A stretch of DNA of 64,000 nt from Oscillospiraceae bacterium (GCA_009783695.1 WRCY01000007.1:1-64000), one strand, 5' to 3'. Positions 1 through 8,925 are shown, numbered from the stretch's first letter. Program-made: numbers and translations. Notes: a model not told the origin generated them from the sequence alone.

Positions 1-145
1 ACCACCACAAAGGCAGAAAAGCAAGTAGTATCTCACCGCCGATTGCAAAACCTCCGCGACTTACGCTTGCCGCTTGGTGAGCAAAATAGAACAGAACGAT
101 GCCGATAACTGTGAGGATTATATATTTTATAACGGTTTTAATCAT
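1..145 (-). CDS. Small membrane protein, partial (runs off window start)
   Basis: Minus-strand translation MIKTVIKYIILTVIGIVLFYFAHQAASVSRGGFAIGGEILLAFLPLWW; one hydrophobic N-terminal segment; no stop before the window edge. Confidence 0.5.
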   Translation of the reverse strand, partial: MIKTVIKYIILTVIGIVLFYFAHQAASVSRGGFAIGGEILLAFLPLWW

Positions 146-147
146 GG

Positions 148-561
148 CTACACCGCCAATCCCTGCTTATGTAAGGCTTTTATTTTCCTCATATCCCTGC
201 CGAAAGCCTCAACAATATCGCTTAAAAGCGGTTCAATGGCTTTTTCTTCGCCTTTTGATAAGCCTGTTTTTTTGTTTATGTTTGCCGCATCCTCTACAAA
301 ATAAAGTTGTTTGCCGCTTTCTGTGGATAGTTTCCTCTCACCCGCGGCGAATCTTTTTCTCGCTTCTTCAATATCTGTATATATCATGCCGCCTAAAACA
401 AGCCGCTTTTCTTTCTGTAATTCTACAATAGCGGCGGGGTCGGCTTCATCAGCGGGAACAATCATATACTGAGGAACGGCGGGAAGTGGTGTGCCGCTCG
501 GGGAGCGAAGCGCAATGGTTCCTGCATACACAAGACATTCATTGTCTTTAAGTATAATCAT
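148..561 (-). CDS. Hypothetical protein, mobile-element cargo
   Basis: 137 aa ORF; start overlaps the stop of the upstream small ORF (ATGA). Confidence 0.6.
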   Translation of the reverse strand: MIILKDNECLVYAGTIALRSPSGTPLPAVPQYMIVPADEADPAAIVELQKEKRLVLGGMIYTDIEEARKRFAAGERKLSTESGKQLYFVEDAANINKKTGLSKGEEKAIEPLLSDIVEAFGRDMRKIKALHKQGLAV

Positions 562-734
562 GACGCTAACACCTCACTTCTGCCACTTTCAATCAGATTC
601 CGCTCTATTGATTTATCAGCAATAAGGGCGGCGAAACGAAGATTATCCCACGCGTTTTTTACTTTTGGCAACCCTTGAAGCGCCTGCAAGATTTCGATTA
701 CTTCTTCCGATGTACTTTCTATTATAAGTTTCAT
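558..734 (-). CDS. Small hypothetical protein (58 aa), mobile-element cargo
   Basis: MKLIIESTSEEVIEILQALQGLPKVKNAWDNLRFAALIADKSIERNLIESGRSEVLAS; ATGA overlap with the next gene; absent from the ORF track because of its size. Confidence 0.55.
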   Translation of the reverse strand: MKLIIESTSEEVIEILQALQGLPKVKNAWDNLRFAALIADKSIERNLIESGRSEVLAS

Positions 735-751
735 AAGCTTGTCCTCTTTTA

Positions 752-994
752 TTAATTATTTAACGCCCGCATTGCCGCTTCCACTTCATACTTTCTAAAT
801 AACGAACTTGTTATTGCTGATACTTCCTCACTTGAGCATCGCTCAACTTTCTTTTTAGGCGGTTTTATAATATGCTTTTTTTGCGGCGCAGCAATTATTC
901 CGCCGCAATCACATTTCTCGCCGTGATTTAAATTTAAACCGCAGGAGCACGTCCAATATTGAGCCATAAATAACACCTGCCTTTCGTTTTCCAT
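752..994 (-). CDS. Small zinc-ribbon-like protein (CxC...CxCGG)
   Basis: 80 aa ORF with CSCGLNLNHGEKCDCGG cysteine cluster. Confidence 0.5.
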   Translation of the reverse strand: MENERQVLFMAQYWTCSCGLNLNHGEKCDCGGIIAAPQKKHIIKPPKKKVERCSSEEVSAITSSLFRKYEVEAAMRALNN

Positions 995-1030
995 TCCTTA
1001 TTTAAAATATGCAATAGTCGCAATGTCGCT

Positions 1031-1231
1031 TTAAGCGGCATTTTCTATTTCTAAAAAAATTATAACAGCTTCTTTTATATCGGGTCTTATAGTTCTGCCG
1101 TGGATTACTGCCGAAACAGTAGCGCGGTTAAATCCGATTTTCGCAGCAAGCTGCGACACCGTCATATCCTTGTCGATAAGAGCTTTTAACGCTGTTCTTC
1201 CCCATTCGGGCTTTTCAATAATAGTTTTCAT
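1031..1231 (-). CDS. Small helix-turn-helix protein
   Basis: MKTIIEKPEWGRTALKALIDKDMTVSQLAAKIGFNRATVSAVIHGRTIRPDIKEAVIIFLEIENAA; internal start of the 1031..1393 ORF chosen because of the AAGGAG upstream. Confidence 0.65.
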   Translation of the reverse strand: MKTIIEKPEWGRTALKALIDKDMTVSQLAAKIGFNRATVSAVIHGRTIRPDIKEAVIIFLEIENAA

Positions 1232-1286
1232 ATTTTTAACTCCTTCCAATGTGGGTATTAAATTACATTTGTTTCTACATTTGTAT

Positions 1287-1315
1287 TGACATTTTTCGTC
1301 ATGCGTTGTATAATG
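1287..1315 (+). promoter_or_regulatory. Sigma70-type promoter, TTGACA-N17-TATAAT
   Basis: TTGACA TTTTTCGTCATGCGTTG TATAAT read directly. Confidence 0.6.
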
Positions 1316-1344
1316 ATAGCAAATGTACTTACACTTGTTATTAT

Positions 1345-1362
1345 ATCTCAATATTATGAGAT
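1345..1362. promoter_or_regulatory. Palindromic operator candidate ATCTCA-N6-TGAGAT (copy 1)
   Basis: ATCTCA ATATTA TGAGAT followed by TTGTCAA; same half sites recur at 2334-2351. Confidence 0.6.
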
Positions 1363-1479
1363 TGTCAATAGTTTCAAAGCGCGTACGGCTCATTTATGTG
1401 AGATTTGTAAGTATCTACAAAAATACAACCCTGCTTTTAGCAAGGTTGCACAAATTACATTTTATAGGAGTACATAATT

Positions 1480-1701
1480 ATGGATTTGTTAAAAATTATT
1501 AAATCTGTGCCTGGAGAAGCGTATAGCAATAAAGAGTGGGGTTTTGTAAAGCCTTTTAAGTATATTCTTGATGAAGTAAACAAATACGGCGATTACAGTA
1601 ATGACTGGCTTGAATTTGAGTTGGAAAAATTAGAAAAGAACGATAAAATCAAAATATTTAAAGCTGATTCGGTTGTAATAACCGCAGTATGCATTGTTTA
1701 A
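1480..1701 (+). CDS. Hypothetical protein (73 aa)
   Basis: ORF with AGGAG upstream; follows the promoter at 1287-1315. Confidence 0.5.
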   Translation: MDLLKIIKSVPGEAYSNKEWGFVKPFKYILDEVNKYGDYSNDWLEFELEKLEKNDKIKIFKADSVVITAVCIV

Positions 1702-1714
1702 ACTTTTCCCTGTG

Positions 1715-1960
1715 CTATCTGATAGCACAAAAAACATACTGTACTATCTGTTCGGGAGTGCCAACTACACGAGGATTGGTAACTTCTTCTGTCTGCTCTT
1801 GAATCATTTTCATTATATTTAAAAATCTAGATAATTCCTCCTTGACTTCATCAAACTTTTTCCCATTGTAATGCTTTTCTATTATCATGCGCCCTACCGA
1901 TGATACCAAATTGCTTTGTTCTGATGTTTTTTTATCATATCCCACATTCTCACCCCCCAA
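1715..1960 (-). CDS. Hypothetical protein (81 aa)
   Basis: ORF in the mobile-element region; 3' end overlaps hairpin TGTGCTATCTGATAGCACA. Confidence 0.45.
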   Translation of the reverse strand: MGGENVGYDKKTSEQSNLVSSVGRMIIEKHYNGKKFDEVKEELSRFLNIMKMIQEQTEEVTNPRVVGTPEQIVQYVFCAIR

Positions 1961-2333
1961 AAATTATTATACTTATATCCCCGAAAGGATTTAGTTTAAA
2001 TGGAAAACCAAATGTTTTAAATAAAATAATCGAAAAAAATTCTAATTTTACTCTTTATGCTTACGCTTACCGAAAATTAACATACGCCGAAAAACAACAA
2101 GCCCAGCTGCAATGGCTTCGCGCAAGCAGGTTAAAAGATTTCCCCAAAAACGGACGCGGTGAAATTCATTCAACTCACCAAGAGTGTTTTTAAGAGTTTT
2201 AATCAGATTTTTAACGTCTTTCGGCTCATTCTTATACAGTTTTCGTTTTCTTCACCCGGCGTTAACTCTATTTCGTTTTTGTCTGAGTGAACAATGATGC
2301 TGTAATAAATTTGATTATTCATGTTTATATTAT

Positions 2334-2351
2334 ATCTCATATTATTGAGAT
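2334..2351. promoter_or_regulatory. Palindromic operator candidate ATCTCA-N6-TGAGAT (copy 2)
   Basis: ATCTCA TATTAT TGAGAT followed by TTGTCAA, immediately upstream of the repressor-like gene at 2373. Confidence 0.6.
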
Positions 2352-2372
2352 TGTCAAGCAAAAGGAGTAAAA

Positions 2373-2717
2373 ATGTTTTTTGAACGTTTTAATGAATTAG
2401 CAAAAAAAGAAAATACAAGCGTAAATGCTATAGCAAAAGTATTAGTATTATCTTCCGGTAGCGTGACTGCATGGAAAAATGGAACAAAGCCAAGTGTGAG
2501 TACAGTTTATAAAATAGCCAATTATTTCAATGTTTCCACTGACTACCTCCTTGGCCGCACCGATGACCCTACGCCTAAGGATGCAGAGGCAATCCTTGAG
2601 GGACTGCCTCTGTCGCCTGAGCAACAAGAATTATTAAATCTTGTTTCTAATTTTAATGAGGTGGAGCTGTTAGAAGTCTTGAACCATGTTCGTTATGTAA
2701 AATCAAAGCGAACTTAA
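2373..2717 (+). CDS. XRE-family (cI-like) transcriptional regulator
   Basis: N-terminal HTH (NAIAKVLVLSSGSVTAWKNGTKPSVSTVYKIANYFNVSTDYLLGRTD); AAAGGAG before ATG. Confidence 0.85.
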   Translation: MFFERFNELAKKENTSVNAIAKVLVLSSGSVTAWKNGTKPSVSTVYKIANYFNVSTDYLLGRTDDPTPKDAEAILEGLPLSPEQQELLNLVSNFNEVELLEVLNHVRYVKSKRT

Positions 2718-2814
2718 TAATTTCTTCGGCTTCCTCCTTTGTTAGGTTGGAAATTTCCTTTGTAAACTCCATGCAAATTTCATACCATTTGTTGCTTTTA
2801 TGCTCTAACATCAT
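2653..2814 (-). CDS. Small hypothetical protein (53 aa)
   Basis: MMLEHKSNKWYEICMEFTKEISNLTKEEAEEIIKFALILHNEHGSRLLTAPPH; GAAAGGAG upstream of ATG; 3' end overlaps the regulator gene antisense. Confidence 0.4.
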   Translation of the reverse strand: MMLEHKSNKWYEICMEFTKEISNLTKEEAEEIIKFALILHNEHGSRLLTAPPH

Positions 2815-3059
2815 TTTTCTCCTTTCTACCATAATTAAAAAATGCAAAAAGACACCAAGCCTAAAATAGGCCTTGATGTCTCTAATTAAAAAATATTTGT
2901 CAATTTATGTCATTTTAATTATATAACATAAACGCGAAAATACCTATATATTTGTGTCGTATATTTTCGTATTAATTTATCTATATGTTTATATGGTTTA
3001 TTAACGGAAACAAGCCCGATAACGGGTAAAAATAAGAAGCCGCCCGGGGTCTGAGCGGT

Positions 3060-3980
3060 GTGGAGGTATTATTTTATATGTCTAATTTATTACCATATTT
3101 AATAATAGGCTGTATAATCGGATTAGTTTCCTCTATATATCAAACTCTTAAAACCCATAAAAGAATAAAAAGGGAAGTTAAAAATGAACTTTCAGACCTA
3201 TCAATTGAATCAGATTTATCACTTGAATTTTCTTTTGAATCCCACTTAACTTCTAAATATAGCGATTATGGTCGCTATTTTCAAACATGGGACAAGAATT
3301 ATGATAAAGATTTAGGTTATGAATGGTTTAGAATATGTGTAGAACGTTTAGATTTTCCAATTTATAATAGCTTAGATTTTAGATTAAGGAATATTCGCAA
3401 TGGTTTAGGATTTACCCAGAGTGAAGCCTCTAATATTATTGGTATTTCTACTTCTACGCTTTCATCATATGAAAATGGTTATACTATACCAAACGATAAT
3501 TATTTGCAGATATTATCTAAAAGGTATCGAGTATCATTCGATTTTATTAAATACGGATATGATGATGATTTCGAAGAACACATTAAACTATGTGAGCGTT
3601 TTGGTGAAGAAGAATATATACATAGTTTACGACTTTCTGTAACTGCGGCGAGTCGATTATTCCCCGAAATTCTCACTTCAAGTGATAGGCATATATGCAT
3701 ATTAGTTGATGATATATTAAATTTAAAGTTGGATTTATTTAATAAAAAAGCAAATGATGAAGCAGAATTAAGGGTGAATATTAAAGCTGATATTCTTAAT
3801 CGATTAGAGCAGGGGGATATAATACAAAGCGAATTATATAAATCGTTTGAGAATAATCGGTATTTAGCGCAAAGTATTGTGAAAGAGCTTCATGAGGGCA
3901 AAATTATATCTAAAACGAAAAAAAGTAATACGTTTATTTTATCAAAAGTTTTAATTTGCATGGATGCGAGTAATGAATAG
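3060..3980 (+). CDS. HTH (XRE) domain protein with N-terminal transmembrane segment
   Basis: Hydrophobic N-terminus plus internal LRNIRNGLGFTQSEASNIIGISTSTLSSYENGYTIPNDNYLQILSKRY. Confidence 0.65.
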   Translation: MEVLFYMSNLLPYLIIGCIIGLVSSIYQTLKTHKRIKREVKNELSDLSIESDLSLEFSFESHLTSKYSDYGRYFQTWDKNYDKDLGYEWFRICVERLDFPIYNSLDFRLRNIRNGLGFTQSEASNIIGISTSTLSSYENGYTIPNDNYLQILSKRYRVSFDFIKYGYDDDFEEHIKLCERFGEEEYIHSLRLSVTAASRLFPEILTSSDRHICILVDDILNLKLDLFNKKANDEAELRVNIKADILNRLEQGDIIQSELYKSFENNRYLAQSIVKELHEGKIISKTKKSNTFILSKVLICMDASNE

Positions 3981-3992
3981 GTTAGGATTTCT

Positions 3993-4163
3993 ATGTCCGA
4001 TTTAAAACTTAAAGAAAAATCCACACCAAAAGTATACTGCCATTACTTAGATAAATGGTATAATGCGGATTCCGACAATTCAAATTGTTATTACAAAGAT
4101 GAATGTCCGCGGGTTAAAATCAATTCATGCGTGTTAGAGAAAAATGAATGTAAAGGCGGGTGA
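3993..4163 (+). CDS. Small Cys-rich protein upstream of recombinase
   Basis: MSDLKLKEKSTPKVYCHYLDKWYNADSDNSNCYYKDECPRVKINSCVLEKNECKGG; five Cys; not in the ORF track. Confidence 0.45.
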   Translation: MSDLKLKEKSTPKVYCHYLDKWYNADSDNSNCYYKDECPRVKINSCVLEKNECKGG

Positions 4164-4167
4164 TTTC

Positions 4168-5795
4168 ATGGGTACGGCGAAATTACAAGATAACCAACAG
4201 GCAAACGCCGTCATTTATGCCCGGTATTCGAGCCACGGGCAACAGGAGCAGAGTATAGACGGACAGCTTCGTGACTGTTACGCCTTTGCAAAGCGCGAGG
4301 GTGTTATTGTTGTCGGTGAATATATTGACCGCGCGATTTCGGGTAAAACCGACGACCGCCCGGACTTTCAACGAATGATTGCCGATGCCGCAAAAAAGCA
4401 GTTTAAGTATATAGTTGTTTGGAAACTTGACAGATTCGCCCGTAACCGCTACGACAGCGCATTTAATAAACGCACACTTAAAAAATACGGGGTCAAGGTT
4501 ATATCTGCCACTGAGTATATTACGGACGAGCCAGAAGGCATACTGCTTGAGGGTTTAATAGAGTCCCTCGCCGAATACTATTCTGAAAACCTTTCAAAAC
4601 ATATTAAACGTGGTCAACGCGAGAGTATATTGAGGGGTTCACATTTAGGAGGTAAGCCGCCTTTTGGCTTTAAAATGATAAATGTTGATGGAATAAAAAG
4701 ACTTGTTGCAGACGAACAAAACGCGCCTATTATTAAATATGTGTTTGAGCAGTATGCAAAAGGAATACCAAAAAAGCAAATTATGGAGGATTTGAGCGCA
4801 AAGGGTACATTGAATTATTACGGTCGTCCTCTTACATTATCATGTTTGCAAAAAGCCTTGCGGAATAAAAAATATATAGGCATTTATATGTACGGCGGTG
4901 AAGAAGTGCGCGGCGCTTGCGATGTAATTATAAGTGAAAAAACATTTAACGCCGTGCAAGCCCGCCTTGATTTGGTGAAACACGCTCCCGCCGCAAAAAA
5001 AGCGCGACAGGATTACTTATTACAAGGTAAGGCTTTCTGTGGCTATTGTGAAGCTCGGCTTATCGGGGATTGCGGCAAAAGCAAAACAGGTGATTTTCAT
5101 TATTACTATGCTTGCGGCGTAAAGAAAAAAAGTCGTAAATGCAAAAAGAAAAATGAGAAAAAGGCTTTTTTAGAGCGATATATTGTTGAGCAAACCGTTG
5201 AATATGTTTTACGACCCGAACGCATCAAATACATTGCGGAACGGATTGTCGCGAAATATGATGATGAATTTAATGTTAACAAGGTAAAAGAATTAGAACG
5301 GCAGATAAAAAACTCGACAAAGAGGTGAACGCCGCGGTCGATGCTTCTCTTGCCGCTCCCGCTAAAGCCCGTTCGAAGTATTTTGAAAAAATAGAGGTTT
5401 TAGAAACACAAAAAGCAGATATTGAACACAACCTTGTCACTCTGCGAATTGCAAGCAAGCAACAATATACAGAATCGGAAATTATCTCATGGTTAAAATC
5501 TTTCTGTAACGGCGATATAGAGGACAAAGCATTTCAAGGCCGGATAATCGACGTGCTTGTCAATTCCGTTTTTGTGTACGATGATAAATTTGTCATATAT
5601 TATAACATAGAAGGCAGTAAACAAGTATCCCATGTCGGTATGTGTGAGGATTTAAAAAGCCTTGAATCCGTTGAAAGCGGCGTAGAATCTAACTTTATTA
5701 ATGATAAACAAAAAAATAGAAGAGTTCGTATTTCAAATACTCCTCTCCATAAACAGGCTTACAGATTAAATCTGCAAGCCTGTTTTTTATTATGA
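4168..5795 (+). pseudogene. Large serine recombinase (resolvase + recombinase + zinc ribbon + coiled coil), split into two frames at 5307-5328
   Basis: AVIYARYSSHGQQEQSIDGQL resolvase N-terminus, C-x2-C...C zinc ribbon; ORF 4144-5328 stops, and ORF 5325-5795 continues the coiled coil in the -1 frame. Confidence 0.85.
5751..5788 (+). terminator. Rho-independent terminator at the end of the recombinase
   Basis: AACAGGCTTACAGATTAAATCTGCAAGCCTGTTTTTT. Confidence 0.8.
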
Positions 5796-5916
5796 AGCTT
5801 TTATTGATTAAAGCAACCATTCCGATTATCACATATTAAATATAATCTCATATAATATATACGTATCGTTTATTATATTTAATGATTAATATAAAACTGA
5901 CAAGGAGATGCTACTG

Positions 5917-6696
5917 ATGGGAACAGGATATTTGCGTATACAGGCAACAACGGCTGACGGGGCGCTGCCGGTTGCTGACGCTGAGGTTACGGTAATGAAA
6001 AAAAGCGGAACAAAGATTTTTTCAGCACGTACCGACGAGAACGGAAAAACAGAAGATTTTCCGCTGCCGGCCCCCCCAAAAGAGTATACATTATGCCCAT
6101 ACAGTGAAATTGCGCCGGCCTCGATTAGTTATGTAAGCATTAAAAAGCACGGATTTATTTCAAAACGTATAAACGGTATTGAAATCCTTGATACGCAAAC
6201 GTCGATTCTCCCGGTAAATATGATTCCGCTTACCGACATAACGAATCCCGTAAAAGAGTTAGTGATAGATATCCCGCCCGGAAAACTACTACAAAAACCA
6301 TACATAGGCGGATACTACTCCGAGCCTTTAACAAATGTCACGAAAAAAATGATAATTCATGATTACATAACAATTCACTTGGGCAAGCCTGATAATAAAT
6401 ACGCAGAAAATATTAGAGTTACGTTTATGGAGTATATTGAAAATGTTGCCTCGGGTGAACTAAACCCAAATTATCCTCATGAATCGCTGTTGACAAGTAT
6501 TGATGAGCTTATAACACTCGCCGCAAACAGGATTTGCGCAGAACGCTACAGAAGCAGGGGCTGTGATTTTGATATTGACAATTCCGCACACGCTGACCAT
6601 TTTTACAGGGAGGGCGGTCATATATATGAACGAATAAGAAACACTGTCAGGAGAATTTCTAATATCATAGAAACCGACTATCAGCCGAGATGCTAA
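5917..6696 (+). CDS. Hypothetical protein with carboxypeptidase-regulatory-like N-terminus, resembling clostridial cortex-lytic/peptidoglycan-binding-associated proteins
   Basis: GYLRIQATTADGALPVADAEVTV; HDYITIHLGKPDNKYAENIRVTFMEYIENVASGELNPNYPHESL...AERYRSRGCDFDI; AAGGAG 8 nt before ATG 5917. Confidence 0.5.
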   Translation: MGTGYLRIQATTADGALPVADAEVTVMKKSGTKIFSARTDENGKTEDFPLPAPPKEYTLCPYSEIAPASISYVSIKKHGFISKRINGIEILDTQTSILPVNMIPLTDITNPVKELVIDIPPGKLLQKPYIGGYYSEPLTNVTKKMIIHDYITIHLGKPDNKYAENIRVTFMEYIENVASGELNPNYPHESLLTSIDELITLAANRICAERYRSRGCDFDIDNSAHADHFYREGGHIYERIRNTVRRISNIIETDYQPRC

Positions 6697-6739
6697 GATT
6701 TTAATACAGCGGGCCGTCTATAACGGGTCTGATTCCGAC

Positions 6740-6819
6740 AAATTAAGCCGCTGCGCGGCTGTGCGGCGACCGCCGCACCTTGAAAATGCTAACGCATTTT
6801 CAAGTTAATTGATTATAAT
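6740..6819. repeat. 80 bp hairpin-rich intergenic repeat, type A copy 1
   Basis: Near-identical to 57843-57922; hairpins AGCCGCTGCGCGGCT, GTGCGGCGACCGCCGCAC, TTGAAAATGCTAACGCATTTTCAA. Confidence 0.85.
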
Positions 6820-6824
6820 GCTTA

Positions 6825-7358
6825 TTATTTAACGTAGCTTAAAACATAAATTTTATGCAGATATTTTTTACCACGAAATATTTCATCTTTCATTTGACCA
6901 TTAAAAATAAAACCATGTTTTTCTAAAAGAATTACAGATTTATTATTTTCGGGATAAACACAAGCATTTATTTTTGATACTTTCATCTCATTTTTTGCGA
7001 AATCGAGAATTGCCTGAATCGCTTCGCTCATGTAACCCTTCCCCCAAAATTCGGGGGAAAGGTCGTAGCCTATATCGCAGTAGCCTGCCTGTTTATCCCA
7101 GCAGTGAAATCCGCAAGTGCCGATTTTTTCATTATCGCTTTTTCTGACTAATATCCACCTATGTAAATTTCGCGGTTCGGATTGCGTGAATAAATTAATA
7201 ATCTCGTCCGCACCTTTAATATCTGTTAATGGTTCGTTATCCAATAAGTATTGAGTAACCTTTTCATCGGAGAACATCTTAAAAATAAAATCCTTGTCAT
7301 CCGTTGATATATTTTTAAGAAACAATCTATCCGTTTCAAGTTCTTTGAAAAAAACCAT
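6825..7358 (-). CDS. GNAT-family N-acetyltransferase (RimJ/RimL-like)
   Basis: ETDRLFLKNIS...IGYDLSPEFWGKGYMSEAIQAILDFA...NKSVILLEKHGF. Confidence 0.85.
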   Translation of the reverse strand: MVFFKELETDRLFLKNISTDDKDFIFKMFSDEKVTQYLLDNEPLTDIKGADEIINLFTQSEPRNLHRWILVRKSDNEKIGTCGFHCWDKQAGYCDIGYDLSPEFWGKGYMSEAIQAILDFAKNEMKVSKINACVYPENNKSVILLEKHGFIFNGQMKDEIFRGKKYLHKIYVLSYVK

Positions 7359-7459
7359 AATATATTATCTCCCGTTATATAAAAACTGCATGCCGTTTTC
7401 CGCTCCTTTGCCGCGGACGGCTGAGCGAACTTTGAAAAATGCTTCGCATTTTATAAATT

Positions 7460-8161
7460 CTACGAACTCCCTTCCGGATACTTTTTATAGCCCGGATGCC
7501 TGCCGGTTATGCCATAAAACTCCCTCATGCCGCAAAGTTTGTCGATGTTTTCGCGTGACATCTCGTCCGCTCCGCCGAGCAGATGTGCATTTAAGCTGAT
7601 TTTCGCCCACAGCTCCAGCGTTTCCATGCGGTAGTAGGCGGTAATCAAATCCGCGCCCATAGTCAGCGCGCCGTGATTTCGCAAAAGCAGCGCGTCATGC
7701 TCATGCAGGTACGGCGCAACAGCGTCGGGAACTTCGCTTGTGGACGGCGTTGCATACGGCGCGACGGGAACACTGCCGATTGCGATAATTGCCTCGACCA
7801 TCGTATACTCGTCAAGAGCGCGGTTCGCCACCGCGTAGCCCGCGGCTGCGGGCGGGTGCGCGTGCAGAACCGCGCCTATATCCCCCCGCTCCTCGTAACA
7901 GCGCAGGTGCATCTTAATTTCGGACGACGGCTTTAAACCGTCCGCACTTTCAACAACTTCGCCCTTTGCATTAATTTTCACGATTTTATCGGGGGTTATG
8001 AAGCTTTTGCTCATGCCGGTCGGCGTCGTTAAAAAAAGCCCGTCACCGAGCTTTACCGAAATATTACCGTCGTTGGCGGCGACCCAGCCGAGCTGCCACA
8101 TCTTTCTGCAAATATCACAGATTTGATTTTTAATATCAATTTCATTCATATTTATTTTCAT
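7460..8161 (-). CDS. Class II aldolase/adducin family protein (fuculose-phosphate aldolase-like)
   Basis: GNISVKLGDGLFLTTPTGMSK...HLRCYEERGDIGAVLHAHPPAAAGYA...LLLRNHGALTMGADL. Confidence 0.85.
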   Translation of the reverse strand: MKINMNEIDIKNQICDICRKMWQLGWVAANDGNISVKLGDGLFLTTPTGMSKSFITPDKIVKINAKGEVVESADGLKPSSEIKMHLRCYEERGDIGAVLHAHPPAAAGYAVANRALDEYTMVEAIIAIGSVPVAPYATPSTSEVPDAVAPYLHEHDALLLRNHGALTMGADLITAYYRMETLELWAKISLNAHLLGGADEMSRENIDKLCGMREFYGITGRHPGYKKYPEGSS

Positions 8162-8188
8162 TAAGTCCTTCCTTCACAAATGAATCAT

Positions 8189-8228
8189 GAAAACAACGTT
8201 TTCCCCGATTCAGTTGTTTTATTTTCAA
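8189..8228 (-). promoter_or_regulatory. Two-box leader motif, copy proximal to the aldolase
   Basis: Sense strand TTGAAA-N15-CGGGGAAAACGTTGTTTTC. Confidence 0.7.
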
Positions 8229-8272
8229 ACTTTCGCCAAGCCCTTTCTTCACCAACGGGAAATAAAATGCTT

Positions 8273-8304
8273 CATTTTCCCGATTTTATATCAGCTGTCT
8301 TCAA
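8273..8304 (-). promoter_or_regulatory. Two-box leader motif, second tandem copy
   Basis: Sense strand TTGAAG-N15-TCGGGAAAATG; 76 bp upstream of the proximal copy. Confidence 0.65.
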
Positions 8305-8319
8305 ACTTTATATTCCTTT

Positions 8320-8919
8320 TTAAAAGATAAATATTACCGCTAAGAAAACCAATCCCAGTATAATAAGTCCCTTTTGGCAGAAGCCGTATTTCTTGAATTT
8401 CACCGACGAAAGCATAAGCGTGCCCAGCGTGAAGAAAACAGCCGCCGGAATCCATGCGGCAAACAGGCTCTGCTCCGCATACAGCCATATCGTGATGATT
8501 GCAAACAGCATCGCGCCCGGAACGGGCATGCCCGTGAAATGCGGCTGTTTCTCCGCCGTCGTCACAGTGATAAAGTATCCGAGCCGCCATAAGCCGCAAA
8601 CAGCGTAAAATGAGCAGGCGGCGACAATTAATACCGAAACCTGCACAAACGTATAGAGCATCAAAACAGGGACGACGCAGCACACAAAAAAATCCGTCAG
8701 CAAATCCATATACTCGCCGAAGCGCGTCTGCTGTTTCAGTTTTTTCGCCAGGAAGCCGTCGATTACGTCCATGAAAGTAGCCAGCAGCAGGCAGAAAATC
8801 GTGCTCCTCATATTCCCCTGGAGCATGAAAAAGCAGGCGATTATACCCGAAACAAGACCCGTCGTCGTCGCAAGATTCGGAATGTTTATGTATTCAAGAG
8901 GAGGAAAAAATTTCTTCAT
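8320..8919 (-). CDS. pssA: CDP-diacylglycerol--serine O-phosphatidyltransferase
   Basis: YINIPNLATTTGLVSG..., CDP-alcohol phosphatidyltransferase motif DVIDGFLAKKLKQQTRFGEYMDLLTDF; adjacent to psd. Confidence 0.85.
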   Translation of the reverse strand: MKKFFPPLEYINIPNLATTTGLVSGIIACFFMLQGNMRSTIFCLLLATFMDVIDGFLAKKLKQQTRFGEYMDLLTDFFVCCVVPVLMLYTFVQVSVLIVAACSFYAVCGLWRLGYFITVTTAEKQPHFTGMPVPGAMLFAIITIWLYAEQSLFAAWIPAAVFFTLGTLMLSSVKFKKYGFCQKGLIILGLVFLAVIFIF

Positions 8920-8925
8920 ACAACC

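Noticed and set aside
8374-8683. Overlapping ORFs on both strands within pssA
   Set aside because: Alternative frames of a clear CDP-alcohol phosphatidyltransferase; GC-biased codon usage leaves long spurious frames throughout the window.
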